Source: Vigna angularis
Taxonomy: Eukaryota; Streptophyta; Magnoliopsida; Fabales; Fabaceae
Length of the DNA: 64,000 nucleotides
Direction of reading: 5' to 3'
NCBI RefSeq assembly: GCF_016808095.1
Contig: NC_068976.1
Location: forward strand, 25,328,371 to 25,392,370
In this document: piece by piece, positions 25,814 through 47,868 of the stretch
Position numbering within the stretch: position 1 is the first letter of the stretch
Layout: the number at the start of each line of letters is the position of its first letter
Program-made: the position numbers and the translations under genes
The notes under the pieces: generated by a model
What the model was told of the DNA's origin: nothing
The model's input: the letters and a program-made list of their open reading frames with translations, nothing else
The model's database searches: none

Positions 25814-25930
25814 AAACGGATGTGAACATCCTTCAGCGGATGTCAACATCCGTTTAAGGTGAAACGGATGTCGACATCCGTTTTACCTTAAACGGATGTT
25901 GACATCCGCTGAAGGATGCTCACTCCGTTT
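25814..25930. repeat. Long near-perfect palindrome
   Basis: Two arms of about 58 bp meet at GATGTCGACATC (centre between 25872 and 25873). Each arm contains AAACGGATGT...ACATCCGTTT words, and the central 22 bp are themselves a perfect palindrome. One mismatch lies near the centre (GTGAAAC against GTTTTAC), with a few more changes and a 1-bp indel at the outer end. Confidence 0.9.
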
Positions 25931-25935
25931 AAAGT

Positions 25936-27029
25936 TTACATTTTTATGTTAGGGTTTATTCTAGGATTGATTACGCTCCTGGAGGAAGCACCACTGCACC
26001 ACTGAGACCGACACTGCTTGATCAATTCTTTCCAGCACCACTGCACCAATAGTAATAGGTCAGTGGAATGGGTTGAGAGGGGATAAAAATTCAAAAATAA
26101 TAACCCTAAATAAAATTTTACTGAAAGACAAAATAGTAAAGAAGAGATAGAGAAAGCAAGGGATGGTGGTGGAGGGAATAAGACCCTATGTTTGAATATA
26201 TAGTTTCGACCTGGTCTTGAATATAGACGGCCCAAGATATTGTTTACCAATACATTGTCAATTTATATATTATATAATAATAACACTATTTTCAGTGAAA
26301 ATTGATTTAATATTTTATTTAAACCAACGGAAAATATAAACTATGAATTTTATATTTAGACTAATAATTGGTGCTATATTTTTTGGTGTCATTTTAGTTG
26401 GTGCCAAAATAAATAAAAAGACAAGAACAAACTCATTTTATTTGTCGAATTTTGTAACCCTTAAAAATTTACATTAGAGTTTGTTAACATTTTTCTCGTT
26501 ATCATTTATGAATGTATATGTCCACTAAGTTGTTCTCCCACACTTTTTTCTTTAATTTGTATACCTCCTTTTTAATCTTATAATTCGTGTTTTGTGTATT
26601 CAAATAGTGAATGAATTCTTCTCTTCTATTTCTATAATTTTTTTTATCAAAAAAAGAAATTCTCAAATTTCTCTTGCTCCTAACATCTTATCATTAATCT
26701 TTTTTTATCTCATCTTGATTTGTTTTAACTTATTATTTCTCGAGATAAAAAGCCACTCACGAGAAAACCGCGGATAGAGATTTATCATTAATCTTTTTTT
26801 TATTTTTCGGTAACCTTTCTGTCTTCTATTACTAGTTTAGTTTGTATTTTGTAACTGTCTGTTTTTTAACGGTTAGTTTTTGTGCACATAGTGTAATCAA
26901 TGGCCAATTTGAATATATAAGACGTTGTTTTATTTAAAATTTTGTGAATATATGGACTCTAAATCATGTATAGCATATCGCCAGCTCAACAAACAGTTGC
27001 TGGAGAGTTCACTTATTATACCGTATAAT
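25936..27029. other. Intergenic, no gene recognised
   Basis: A short open frame on the minus strand (26250-25936) shows no recognisable domain. The rest is AT-rich. The right end is the 3' flank of the first subtilase gene. Confidence 0.5.
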
Positions 27030-31597
<4,568 letters not shown>

Positions 31598-31652
31598 CTT
31601 TCTGTGACAGTAATCTTCACAAAATGGTGAATGTGTTTGAAGCTCTTTCAAC

Positions 31653-31832
31653 CTGTGAGCAAATTTAATGTCTAGATGTGAATGCCGCTAACTTTATTAG
31701 CAGATACTAACATACTACAGTAAGTGGACATTTGAAACACATTGCAGAATGGAAATTGTAAATAGAGGTGCACATACAGTAATATCTATGTAGCAAATTG
31801 GGAATGAAAACAGAAACAGAGGAAAAAATAAA

Positions 31833-31923
<91 letters not shown>

Positions 31924-33511
31924 GAAAGAGGAAAAAAAAGGAAAAAATTAAAACTTAATATGTGATAGTTGAAATTATTAAAAATAATTTTAAAATGTGC
32001 ATTTATTAATAATTTAAAACCATAGTGAAAAAAGTTAATGTCATTTGATATTTAACATACATATAATTAAGGACAACGTTCAGAATATTTTTTATTATAA
32101 ATAATTACTTTAGTTTAAAAATGATTAAATTTAAAAATAAAATGTTGAATTAAAAAAACGGTTAAATTTAAAAAAGAGATTAAATTTTAAGAAATGATCA
32201 ATTGTTACTTAACAAAAGAATAAACTAGAAAAAAAAGTTATCTTTATACAGTATAAATATGAAAAAGTTGAAGACAATAAATTTATTACTTCTAAAATTT
32301 AAAGTTGAAAATAATGTCAACTTTAAATGTGACTGGAATTCATATTAATATTATATGTGTTAATTAAATTTCTTAAAAATTCATCAATTTTATTATAATT
32401 AGATATAAAAAAAATTTAATTGTCATAAATAAAACTACAATAAAAAAAAAAGTTATAAATAAAAGCAAAACATGGTATTATTCAAGTGCATTCAAAAGTA
32501 AAAAATTCAATGTCTGGTATACAAGACAATAAATTTAATACTACTTGCATAACAAATATAAATCAGTAAACTAATAGTAATGGGCAAGTAGAGTAACAGC
32601 TATATTAGGAATAAACCACTCTCAGAAAAAAGGCAATAAAATTAATTAGGGATAATCTTAACGCTTAACGTTTACAGAAATTAAGAGAAAGCTATTATAT
32701 ATGATTTGATTAATTTTGAAACAAAAGTAATCCAAATTATTAATAAAAAAATGTCTGCAATATGAGGAGATTTCTTTATTAGATGAAAATGAAACTGAAT
32801 CAAATTACACTTTTATGCGATTATTTTTAAAATACAAATCATGTTATTATGTACTGTTGAACAATTATTTAACTTGAAGAATTAATAAGAAATGAATTTA
32901 TAAACTAAAATATTTCGTATAAATTGTTGACAAATATTATATAATTATAATTACAAATTCATAATAAAATAATTATGCTGACAGGTAAAATAACTTTGTA
33001 TTAAATAATTAAAATACTTAATAAAGAATAAATATAAAAAATATATTATACATCTGACCGTTTTAAGTCACTTTTTAAGTCAAACCACTAACTGAACCTA
33101 ATTGCATGATTTGGAAAAGAAAAATCTAATACAATTTGATAATGTTTTGTTTGTGATGGTTTATTCAGTCGGTTTTCAATATTCAAATTGAGGTAGCTGG
33201 AATTTTAACAACCTTTTTATAGAATCTTACCAATAAAAGAATGAAAATAGAGGATTCTTATAAATACAATATATATATATTATAAAATCATTTTAATTGT
33301 TATTGACTTAAGATCTTTCAATTCAATTAATATGTAATTTTGAATATGAAACTAAATATTAATAAAAAATTTATAAAATAAAAGAAATTAAAAAACAAGT
33401 GATACAATAAATTATCTGAAAAAAAACAAAATAAAGAAGCAATAGAAATTAACAGAAGAAAAAAAGAGATATAAATAAGGTATTAAAAATAGGATTAGAG
33501 AAGGGACATAC
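31653..33511 (-). other. Predicted 5'-UTR intron of subtilase A
   Basis: A donor GTATGTCCC at 33511 and an acceptor TTTGCTCACAG ending at 31653 would join a first non-coding exon (from about 33555) to the leader of the coding exon. Gene B has the same donor and acceptor at 44597 and 43750. The intron contains an (AC)n(AT)n tract. This is inferred from conservation between the two genes, not from transcripts. Confidence 0.6.
31833..31921. repeat. Compound (AC)n(AT)n microsatellite
   Basis: Eleven AC units (31833-31854) run directly into about 33 AT units, inside the predicted 5'-UTR intron of subtilase A. The matching intron of gene B lacks it. Confidence 0.95.
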
Positions 33512-33581
33512 TCAGTTGAGTCGACCAGAGCGTTTATCTGTCTTGAGTAAGAAAGGATGAGAATACACATAAACTTTCTCA

Positions 33582-33590
33582 CCTTTTATA
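33582..33590 (-). promoter_or_regulatory. TATA box of subtilase A
   Basis: TATAAAAGG on the minus strand, within a block (about 33500-33610) shared with the promoter of gene B and with the orphan copy at 45721. It lies about 70 bp upstream of the predicted leader splice donor. Confidence 0.7.
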
Positions 33591-33611
33591 GCCACTACAT
33601 TGGATGCAACT

Positions 33612-34425
33612 ATGGTCCACTCTTTTCACATTTAATTTATAATTAAGAAAAAAAAATTCAATTTCGTAAACTTTTCAGAGAAAAAACTTTTACGTTTTAT
33701 AACGTCCTTTCTTAATACAATAATTTGACTTTTAATATAATTATAGTTTGAGAAATAGTTATTACTTGTATTAATTATATCTTTATAATAGTAAGATATG
33801 AGATCAGATTCCATCATAATGTTGTCAAATATTTGTATATTATAAATTTTATTATTTCTAAGAAAAATCAAATTATTATTTTCATATTTATCATAAAAAG
33901 CTAAAACAATAAATGGTAAAATAAAAATATTAACAAATAAAAATTATATATATTACTAAATATAAATATAAATACAAATAAATAAATAAACAAAACTAGT
34001 GTACTATAAATATAAATATAAATATAAATATAAATATACAAATAAAGTAATAAAAATAAACATAAATAAATAAAAGAGTTTTCTAAAAGAAACAAATTTA
34101 AATGAGTTGTATGAAAATATAAGATTTATAAAAATAATAGTTTACAAAATAACTTCAACATCATCTAAATTAAAAGAACAGCAATATATGAAATTAAATT
34201 TAAAACCATTCTTCTATTCTTATTTTTTTTTTCACCAATCATTTTATTTTGATCACTATATTGTTTTTAAAAAAATTCAAATAAGATTTATAAATTGGTT
34301 GGATAATATTATGTTGAAAACCATGATAATAGGAATGACAACGGAGCGAGAAGAGGACGTGGGATGGGACATAGAGAAAGGGTATGGGTGGGAGATTTGG
34401 GTTGGTGAGAATCAATTTTGTTAGC
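33612..34425. other. Intergenic, no gene recognised
   Basis: Strongly AT-rich, with a run of ATAAATATAA-type repeats near 33955-34040. No domain is recognised. Confidence 0.55.
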
Positions 34426-35060
34426 TCACCACCGGTTGGACACTTAGTGAGTCAACTTAATCCAGTTCATTTATTAGCGAGCTGAAAAAATTTGAATTCG
34501 GTTCGACTCAGGTTGATGGATTAAACGGGTTGATTCACTAGCTCACTTAATTATAAGTTTTTTTTTAAAATAAATAAATTATAACTTTTTTAATTCAAAT
34601 CTAAATAAATTTCACTTTAAAATGATGTTAAACTCGAAAGACAATTCAAAATAAAAAAAACAAATATCATACAATCCAAGCATAATTCAAAAACAAGTAC
34701 AAAAGACGAATAAATAAGTTCTTAATATTGATAATTTTTTGTATCACTTGTACATGTATAATATTAGAGTCTTGAATAGATAAATTATAATATTTTTCTC
34801 TCTTGAAACATATTTTTTTATCCCATCTACAATATAATAAAAAAATACTAACTAATAATATTGAAACACAAAATAATACATAATTAAATTAAATTAGGTG
34901 GGTTGGTGAGCCAACCCGGCTCACCATGAGTTCAACCCGCGTGAGCCGGGTTAAAAACTAACCCACATAAAAAATTACATTTTTTTCAAAAACCCAACCC
35001 GACTCAAACCCGTGGTGAGCCAAGTTGACTCGCAGGTTACAACCCGTTTTCAACACTAGT
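34426..35060. mobile_element. Decayed relative of the hAT MITE
   Basis: Shares long stretches with 24341-24804 (CACTTAGTGAG, CATTTATTAGCGAGC, TAAACGGGTTG, GTGAGCCGGGTT). Its right end, CTAGTGTTGAAAACGGGTT on the minus strand, resembles the terminal inverted repeat. The left end is eroded and no target duplication was found, so it is an older copy with uncertain borders. Confidence 0.65.
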
Positions 35061-35865
35061 TTTGTTATCTCATATCTATCACTAAAGAAAAAATCTATCT
35101 TTATCCTCATACTCAAACTCAATAACTAGTAAGTTCTCGTATCCATTTTCACTTGATAACAGGTATATAAATGTATTTGTGTCTATACACACTATTTCAA
35201 TATCAATTAATTAATTTCATAAAATAATAAAAAATCATGCAAAAAAATATATAATATTAGGAAATATTCAATATCAAAAAGATATTCTATAATATTAAAT
35301 ATTTAATAAAAAATTATAATTGTATACCTTTCAAACTAAGATACCAACTAAAAGTTTAATACATTTATTAAATTTTGAATTATTAAAATTTAAAAATATA
35401 TTTAAAAAGTTATAAAAGAATATAAATATTCAAATTAAAAATAATTTAAATGTCTCTTTACTTCCCTTCTTAAAATTGTAATGAATTTTTTTATACATTA
35501 ATAAAAATTAAAATACACCACTTAAATAAAAATAATTATACAAAAAATACAAAAATAATATTTTACATGATAAAAATAAATAACAAGGTTTAACAGTGAA
35601 AATTATTAAATTTATTAGAGACTTAAAATATAATTAAGCTAATAATTAATTAACATTTAATTTATATTATTAGTAGACTTGTCAATTTGGTTTCTTTCAC
35701 ATGGTTTAGTCCTGATCTACATAGATTAGGGTCAAAAAATGTCATAATTCAAGAAATCAAAATATCCACAAAAGTTATGTGGGTCAAGACTAGCCCATGA
35801 ACTTTTTAAAAAAAAAATCATTTTGAATACAAAAAAAAAAATACAATTAACTCCTAATTTGAAAC
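35061..35865. other. Intergenic, no gene recognised
   Basis: AT-rich sequence between the hAT relic and the solo LTR. Nothing is recognised. Confidence 0.55.
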
Positions 35866-37914
35866 TGTAACATCCCAAATTTTCACGCTTGAAAATTCAT
35901 AATTTATGTATTGTAGCATTACATTTACGGTAACATCTCGTAATCTCACAATTGAAAATTTATTGTTGATATTTATCTATACATGTTTTAAACTCGAATT
36001 TCAACTCCAAAATAATATAACTTAGATTCTTCTACTTTATTCTTCTATCTCTCTCTGCATTGGCACTGGGTCGAACGACATTCCTTCATCTGCTCCCGTA
36101 TAACGAATTATACGATCATCGCACATATCCAAACACAAACAAGTAGGGTGAGCTAACATGCATAAGTTACTTTGATACAAACATCATATAATAATTATGT
36201 CAGACACCCTCATACCATCATACCACAATTCCTATTAGACACTCGTCCCACAATACCCAATAAATACCATAATACTCAATAGACATTCATTCCATAATAC
36301 CCAATAAACACTCATCCCACAATACCCAATAAACACTCATTCCATAATACCCAATAAACACTCATCCCACAATACCCAATAAACACTCATTCCACAATAC
36401 CCAATAAACACTCATTCCACAATACCCAATAAACACTCATTCCACAATACCCAATAAACACTCATTCCACAATACCCAATAAACACTCATTCCACAATAC
36501 CCAATAAACACTCATTTCACAATACTCATTTCACTTGTGATGTCATTCTTAGTCCCCTCACTATGTTCAAAACCGGCACATAGTCCAGGACATTCTGCCC
36601 TCCATACCATTCACAAGGTTAGTCCCCTCACTATGTCCTAAACCGACACATAGACCAGGACCTCCTGCCCCTCTCACCACATAATTCATCATTCTCTACT
36701 TGAGACTGAATGATTATTAGAGTATCAGGATAACCTCCAACTTCATGAACCTCAACATCAACATATACACACATACCATGTCATTACAGAATCTCTCCAC
36801 GAAACTCATACCATGCTCACATTCCTTAACTCATATTATATCATTACGAAATCTACCCATAATCCTCATACACATACCATGACATTACAGAATCTCTCTG
36901 CGAGACTCATACCATACTCACATTCCTCGACTCATATTATACCCTTACGACATCTCCCCGTAATACTCATACATGTTCAGATGCATAAATTCAAATCCAA
37001 TAAACTTCAATCATTTCAGAAATCATACAAACTAAATATATTCCAACAAGATATATTACATGATAATTTAACAATACATAATCTGTACACAAGATTTAAG
37101 TTAAAAACCTGTCGAGTAGACTTCCAAGAAAGAGAGGTGCGTCACAATGGACAACTTAAGTACCAAGTCTTTCCTTAGCCAAAGTGTTCCTCAACTAGTT
37201 TTTAACAAATTTCTTATTACCAGATTCAAAACAACAACATATAATATTAACACCGAAATTCAATATAGATAGATATATAGTAAGCATTAACAGTATTCAC
37301 ACAGAATTTCAAAACATGAATAGAAATAAAACAATACTAAATCATATTATAAAAGCATAGAAAGGTTAGCTCCCCTACCTCTATTCCAGACTTCTCTTGC
37401 TCCTAATTTGTTTCCTTGAAAACTCTTCAGAATCTCTACTCTTCTTGCAACTAAAAATTTCTCCCTAACTCTTTCTTCTCTATTTCTCAAGCTCTTACTT
37501 GATTCATCTTCTCTTGGTGCAAAATACCCTTCCATCCCATGGCTATTTATAGGTAAAATCTTTTTTACTATTCATTAATTTTTTAATATTATTTATTATT
37601 TTAATATTATTTAAAAATAATATTTTAATCATCCACTTGATTAAATCTGATCATAATTCCTTCCATGCTAAGGAATTCTTATCCTAATTTTTTCCTTGCT
37701 AAGGAATTCTTATCTTTTTTTTTCTATTCACTATTCACTATTCCATTTTCTTAAAAAAATTCCTAAATAAGTTATCAAAAATTTGAACCTCTCCTTATAA
37801 AATTACTATAATTTTATATCCAAAATTTACATTTTTCTATCCATTAAAATTATTATTACTAATAAAATGCTAAAATTTTCTATTATAAATATTTTTCATG
37901 AGTCTTACAGAAAC
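35861..37914 (-). mobile_element. Family V solo LTR (35866-37909) with GAAAC target duplication
   Basis: A 2044-bp LTR from TGTAACATCCC (35866) to GAGTCTTACA (37909), flanked by GAAAC at 35861-35865 and 37910-37914. It has the same orientation as the complete element. It has a single terminal TGTAACATCCC unit, two 70-bp repeats, and an expanded AATACCCAATAAACACTCAT minisatellite (about 36250-36525, roughly a dozen units). No internal region remains. It lies between the two subtilase genes. Confidence 0.94.
36250..36525. repeat. Expanded LTR minisatellite
   Basis: About twelve units of 22 bp with the core CACAATACCCAATAAACACT. The corresponding tract in the complete element has roughly half as many. 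Confidence 0.9.
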
Positions 37915-39485
37915 AAATTTAAATATTTTTAATTTATCAAAAAACTATATACAAATAGTTTAATCAAACTAACATAAACTTTGTAACTAAGATGTTTTAA
38001 GAAACTTGACTGATTGCTTATATAGAAATATTACATAGCAACATAGGACATTAAAATTCTTAACTGGCTAAATAGATTTAATTTTTCTTGATTAGCTAAA
38101 CATATTTTTAAAGCATATAAAATAGTCATTTAATTTTGTTAGACAAAAAATCCAATTTGAATCAAAACTAAATAAGATATCTCAATTTGAAAATTTAAAA
38201 TAATGAATTTATGAATAATAGATTTTTTTTCTTTAATAATAAATATATATATATATATATAAATTATAAAAAATATTTAGTGTAAATTTTATTAAAATTA
38301 ATATAATATTCTCGCATTTTAGCTATACTTCATGTTTCTTTTGTCATATTTTAGACTTTATCATAATGTACTATTTTGTTAAATACTATAAGTTCTTTTC
38401 TCTAAGAAATAGATAAAATTATAGTCAAGAATTATATTAAATTATATATTATATATTTTATCTAATAAGTATGATATAAAATATTAATTTAAATATAGTA
38501 AATTTATAATTTATTAAATTATCTAATAAAATATATAATTTTATACGTGTATATAAATAATTTTGTTTTTAAGATTTAATTAAAATCTTGTAGTAAAAAT
38601 AAATTAGTCTTAATTTATTTGAGAGGAAGTTTTGGAGATTGTGACTTTTTTTTACTTTTACTTGAGAGAATTTCCTAAACAGAGTTATTTTAAGAATGGA
38701 TTAAGACTGATGCATAAGTCATGATGAATCGACAAGTCTAATTGTGAGTCTTAACCTAGTCTTAGGTGACACTAACTGTGTGTTATGGAAAGTCCATGCC
38801 AACGTTACACAAAACCAATGCTAATCATAACTTAGTAGAGGTTTTTTGTCATTTCGGTCGGTCTTTGGCAACACTATTTTCATATTTTCTTGTATGTGAG
38901 TAACTTATAAGAACTACCAACACATCTATAACTAACTTATCTTAGGCCAAACACCAATTACAAAGAAAATGAAATCTGTCTCTATCACAAACCAGTTCAA
39001 AGATGACTTTTTATGCATTCAGATATTGTCATATCTCAACTTGTTACGTAACTCAACACAAGAAAACTTAGTAGAAAGAAGGTATAATTATCGATGCCAG
39101 TTTCTTTCTCACCTCCCATACATAGAATATCTAAGACAAGACCCCATTCCAAACCCTGCATCAAAACCTACTAAAAAGAAACACAACCTTGTTATTTGAT
39201 GATTACTACATTGGCCATTATCTCATACATTTATATTGCTAACAAGGACCAACTGTTATCTCTTTTCAAAAAGCAATGATAATGCATATATATACATTAT
39301 AATAATGACATAAATTACTCAGAAGGAGTTGTAGAAAGTACTTTAGATAAGAGAAATTATTATCTTGATTTTATTCCTGGCTTACATAGCACTTTATCAT
39401 TATTTCTGTGGCCTTACAAAGAAACAAAATCATTGCCATTGAAGTTGTTTCTTTGTTATACTGACAAGTGCTGGTAGCAGAAAAT
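37915..39485. other. Intergenic, no gene recognised
   Basis: AT-rich sequence downstream of subtilase B. An open frame at 38969-39199 has no recognisable domain. Confidence 0.5.
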
Positions 39486-43699
<4,214 letters not shown>

Positions 43700-43749
43700 C
43701 TTTAGTAATCTTCACAAAAAAGATGAATGTGTTTTCAACCTCTTTCAAC

Positions 43750-44597
43750 CTGTGAGTAAATTAATTTGGAATTGGAAATTGTAAATAGAAGCCTACAGTC
43801 ATGTACATAAATAATTGGGAATAAAAACAGTAACAATTACAAAAAGTTAAGATGAAAACATACAGACATATACATTAATAAGAAGAACATCATACTAATC
43901 TGCACAACAAAGTAATTTTAATATACATTAGTAATGCATAACAAAATGATAAGCAAAATGCAATGTACTAAAGAGTTGGTTTTGTCATTTATTTATTTAT
44001 TTTTAGATTATTGATTCTTTTTTATCAATTGTTGAAGTTGAAGTTGAAAATCGTCTCTTTCTCTCTCTCTAAACTTCTGCACTGTATTAAGAGTGAAGTA
44101 GTCACCAAAATTATTAGGGATGATGTTAATCTTAATGTTTGCCGAAATTAAGAGAAAGTAATTATATATGATTTGGTTCATTTTGAGAAAAAAATAATTA
44201 TCCAAAATTTTAATATAAAAAATGTCTGCAATATGATGAGATTTTGTTCAGATGAAAATTATAAAACTGCAATTTAATTAATGCGAATATTTTTAAGATT
44301 GAAAGAATCTTATTATGTACTGTTTCACAATTATTTAACTTGAAGAACTAGTAAGGATTGAATTTAAACTAAAACATTTCCTATTGATTGTTGACGAATA
44401 TTATATAATTAAAAAAATATCAGTAATTCTTATAAATAGAGAGAGAACATTGTTATACAAGCTTATGTATGAAAGAATGGAAAAAGAACATTCTTATAAA
44501 TATACAACCCAAAGAAAGAAGCAATAGAAAATTATTGGAAGAAAAAAAGATTATAAATGAATAAGATATTAGAAATAAGAATAGAGAAGGGACATAC
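43750..44597 (-). other. Predicted 5'-UTR intron of subtilase B
   Basis: Donor GTATGTCCC at 44597 and acceptor TTTACTCACAG ending at 43750, in the same positions as in gene A. It is about 1 kb shorter than its counterpart. Confidence 0.58.
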
Positions 44598-44670
44598 TCA
44601 ACTTAGTCGACCACACATGTTTATCTTTCTTGAGTGAGAAATGATGTAAATATAGAGATCCTCTTTCTCA

Positions 44671-44679
44671 CCTTTTATA
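44671..44679 (-). promoter_or_regulatory. TATA box of subtilase B
   Basis: TATAAAAGG on the minus strand in the block GTAGTGGCTATAAAAGGTGA, which is shared with gene A and with the orphan promoter copy. Confidence 0.7.
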
Positions 44680-44897
44680 GCCACTACATTGGATGCCATC
44701 ATGCTCCACTTTTTGCACATTTAAATTTATAAGAACAAAAATTAATTTCATAGATCTTTAAAGAAAAAAGAAAAAAACTTTTACACTCCAATAGAAATTG
44801 GAGTTTTATCATTGTGATATAAGTGTACTTCTTTCATATTTTATATATTAAGTCCTCTTTGTTAAAATAATTTTTATAAGTGTACATCTTTTTACTT

Positions 44898-44900
<3 letters not shown>

Positions 44901-44928
<28 letters not shown>
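44901..44928. repeat. (AT)n microsatellite
   Basis: Fourteen AT units upstream of the promoter of subtilase B. Confidence 0.95.
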
Positions 44929-44933
<5 letters not shown>

Positions 44934-45499
44934 CTAGCTTAATTTTGTAAAATTAATTTATGAAATAAGATTTTTATTCTTTTATAAATCATAATTTAAT
45001 TTGAAATTGAATTTCAAATAGTTGAATAAAGAAATAATGCATTATTTTCTATTTTTATCCAAAAATGACGTAAGATTATGCTAACCTAACGTAATCTATA
45101 TACCGTCATCTTTGGCTTTTTTGACTGGTAGGAAAAAAAATCCAGCTAACTACAAACTTTTGCTCTTAGCTTTATTCTCTCTCTTAATCAAACTGGTGTC
45201 TCCAACACCACACACTCTTCACTCTGTGTTACCGTGCATGAGACATAGAGTGTCATTTATATAATTTTTTTTTTAGAAATATATGTCTCACTTGAAATTT
45301 TATGTATCATATAAAAAAGTATTTATAAATTTATTATTTTAAAGTTTTATATTGAAGGTGAAATTAATTTCTTTTATAAATTAAGAATTGAACTAAAATA
45401 AAATAATTATAAATCAAAACATGGTAGTATTGCATGATTAATTCAAAAGTCGAAAATTCAATGTTTCTTTTAAGACAATAATGTAAGAGATATAAATTG

Positions 45500-45890
45500 G
45501 AAATAGAGAGAGAACCTTGTTATACAAGCTTATGTATGAAAGAATGGAAAAAGAGCATTCTTATAAATATACAACCCAAAGAAATAAGCAATAGAAAATT
45601 ATTGGGAGAAAAAAATATAAATGAATAAGGTATTAGAAATAGGAATAGAGAAGGGACATAGCACACATGTTAATCTGTCTTGAGTGAGAAATGATGTGAA
45701 TATAGAGACATTCTTTCTCACCTTTTATAGCCACTACATTGGATGCCATCATGCTCCACTTTTTTCACATTTCATTTCTAAGCACATAAATTAATTTCAT
45801 AGATCTTTAAAGAAAAAAGAAATAACTTTTACACTCCATACTGGAGTTTCATCATTGTAATATAAGTGTACTTCTTTCATATTTTATATA
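45500..45890 (-). promoter_or_regulatory. Orphan duplicate of the subtilase promoter and first exon
   Basis: About 390 bp matching 44424-44830, including GAGAGAACCTTGTTATACAAGC, the CTTGAGTGAGAAATGATGT leader, and TATAAAAGG at 45729-45721. The leader splice donor region is altered: GTCGACCA and the ACTCA before it are missing. No subtilase coding exon of its own follows; the next gene reached on the minus strand is B itself, about 2 kb further on. Confidence 0.75.
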
Positions 45891-46066
45891 TGAAGCCCTC
45901 TTTGCTAAAATAATTTTTAGAAGAATTTCTTTTAATTGGTGGAATAGAAATTTTTTCTTCTTTAAAAAGATATCCATCATTTACACATAAACCTTGTTGA
46001 GACTTATGCAAACATTTTTCATAAATAGTAGAAAAATTAGAGTTTTAAGAATATAATTGAGCTATG

Positions 46067-46870
46067 TTATTCAATCAAAGAATTTAGGCTCCCATTATAG
46101 CTAAAAGATGTTTCCTCTTGAGTTGTTCCAAATACTTTAATCATTTGACATGTCTGTTTTGTAATTTGTGTTTGACCCTTCAAATATTTGTGTAACTCAT
46201 AGTCATTATGAATGACAAATTTCATTGAAACAAAGTAATGTTTCCAAGTTTGAACAATTTTTATTAGAGCATACAATTCCTTACCATAAGTGGGATACTT
46301 ACAAGAGGTAATATGAAGTTTTTCACTAAAATAAGAAATTGGGTATCCTTCTTGCAATAAAACTGCACATATGTCAATTCTCTTAGGCATCACATTCTAA
46401 CTCAAAAGTTTTGAAAAAGTTTAGTAAAATTACAATTGGTGTCTGTCGTAGTGAGTTTCTCTTTGAGGAGATCAAAGATTTTTTGTTATTTTTATCTCAA
46501 TTAAATGTGATATCTTTCTTCACTAACTCATTAAGTTGTGAAACTAGATATCTTTTTTCACTAACTCATTAAGTTGTGAAACTAGACTAGCGAAGTTAGG
46601 AACAAATTTTTTATTAAAGTTTGCTAAACTATTAAAGCTCATAACTTCAACATTCTTTGAAACTAATCAATTTGGATGACCATTTTGGATTACTTTTATT
46701 TTACACAAACCCTTTATTTATTGACCACAAAACCTAATAAAATGATTCTATATATACAAAGGTTATCTATGTTGGCAAACAAATAATTGATCCTAAAAAT
46801 AATGATATATACTCTTACTATATACTAAAATGTCATCAAAAGAAATCACTACATATTTATACAATTTGTT
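46067..46870 (-). pseudogene. Degenerate Ty3/gypsy pol: RT and RNase H
   Basis: Minus-strand frames give FDDILVYSK near 46840-46810 (the reverse transcriptase active-site segment) and, at 46393-46067, CAVLLQEGYPISYFSEKL followed by YPTYGKELYALI and KGQTQIT, the gypsy RNase H core. Stops and shifts interrupt the stretch between, and no LTR can be assigned. It is a fossil unrelated to the adjacent subtilase genes. Confidence 0.82.
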
Positions 46871-46879
46871 TTTCTACAG

Positions 46880-47868
46880 GAACATAATATAATATTTTTT
46901 TCTACACAAATTATTAATGTATTGATTGTTGCTCAAATATTTTTCATGTGTTTATTTTTATTTTGGTTCAAATCATCATTAATGTTTGTCATCAAGTGCA
47001 ATAGTCACCCGTGACTCGTGTCGTATTCTTGTAGGCACAGATCTACTTCATATCCATTATCAAAGGAATACAACCAATAAGAAAAACAAAACCAACATGT
47101 ATTTTTCGACATAACATGTTTGTCATCACATCTATATGTATAACAATGATTAAGTACCCAATGGTTTTATTTATTTTAGTAGAAACTGTCTGTTTTGATT
47201 ACACAAAAGTGTCATTTTATTTATTTTAAATATAGTGAAAGAATTAATAAGAAAATTGTGTTTTATTTTCTGCATTTTCATACATCCTTTCCCTATTAAA
47301 AAATTCATTAATTTTAAGTTGCTGTCAAACTATATTTTATAATAACAGTAATAGAAAAAATTAAATAATATGACAACTTTATAACACAATAATATTCCGT
47401 GGGATCTTAACATTTAAAATACAAACAAACTTTCTTAGCAAAGATATATATGATAATAATTAAGTTTAGAAATAGACGGAAGGAACCATTAATTAACTAT
47501 ATTTAATATAAAATAGACAGAATGTTTTAGATTTTTACTTTTTAAGAAATAACAAGAACAATTCAGTTTGAAAAAAAAATTGTCTTGTTGAACATTTTTA
47601 ATTTTACTCATCATTGGTAAAATAAGAAATGCATTTTACAATACTTATTTAAAAATTATTTTGTAAAAGAAAAACAGTGGTAGTTTTATAAGTATGTTGG
47701 GAAGTTGTCTATGCCAATTATATTTACAGTAACATTTTATATCAATTATAAAAACTCCATCTATTTATATATTTTATTGCACTATAAAATCAAATATTAG
47801 AAATGTTAAAATATTATAATATAAAAAATATTTATAATTTTATAAAATTGATGTTGTAAAGTTATCGA
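46880..47868. other. Intergenic, no gene recognised
   Basis: AT-rich, with no recognisable element or domain. Confidence 0.55.

Noticed and set aside
25664..26250. Minus-strand frames with proline- and leucine-rich peptides
   Set aside because: There is no domain, and the two frames are separated by the palindrome. The evidence is insufficient for a gene.
34326..35160. Possible larger MITE around the hAT relic, starting GGAATGACAACGGAGCGAG
   Set aside because: No matching inverted end or target duplication could be found on the right side.
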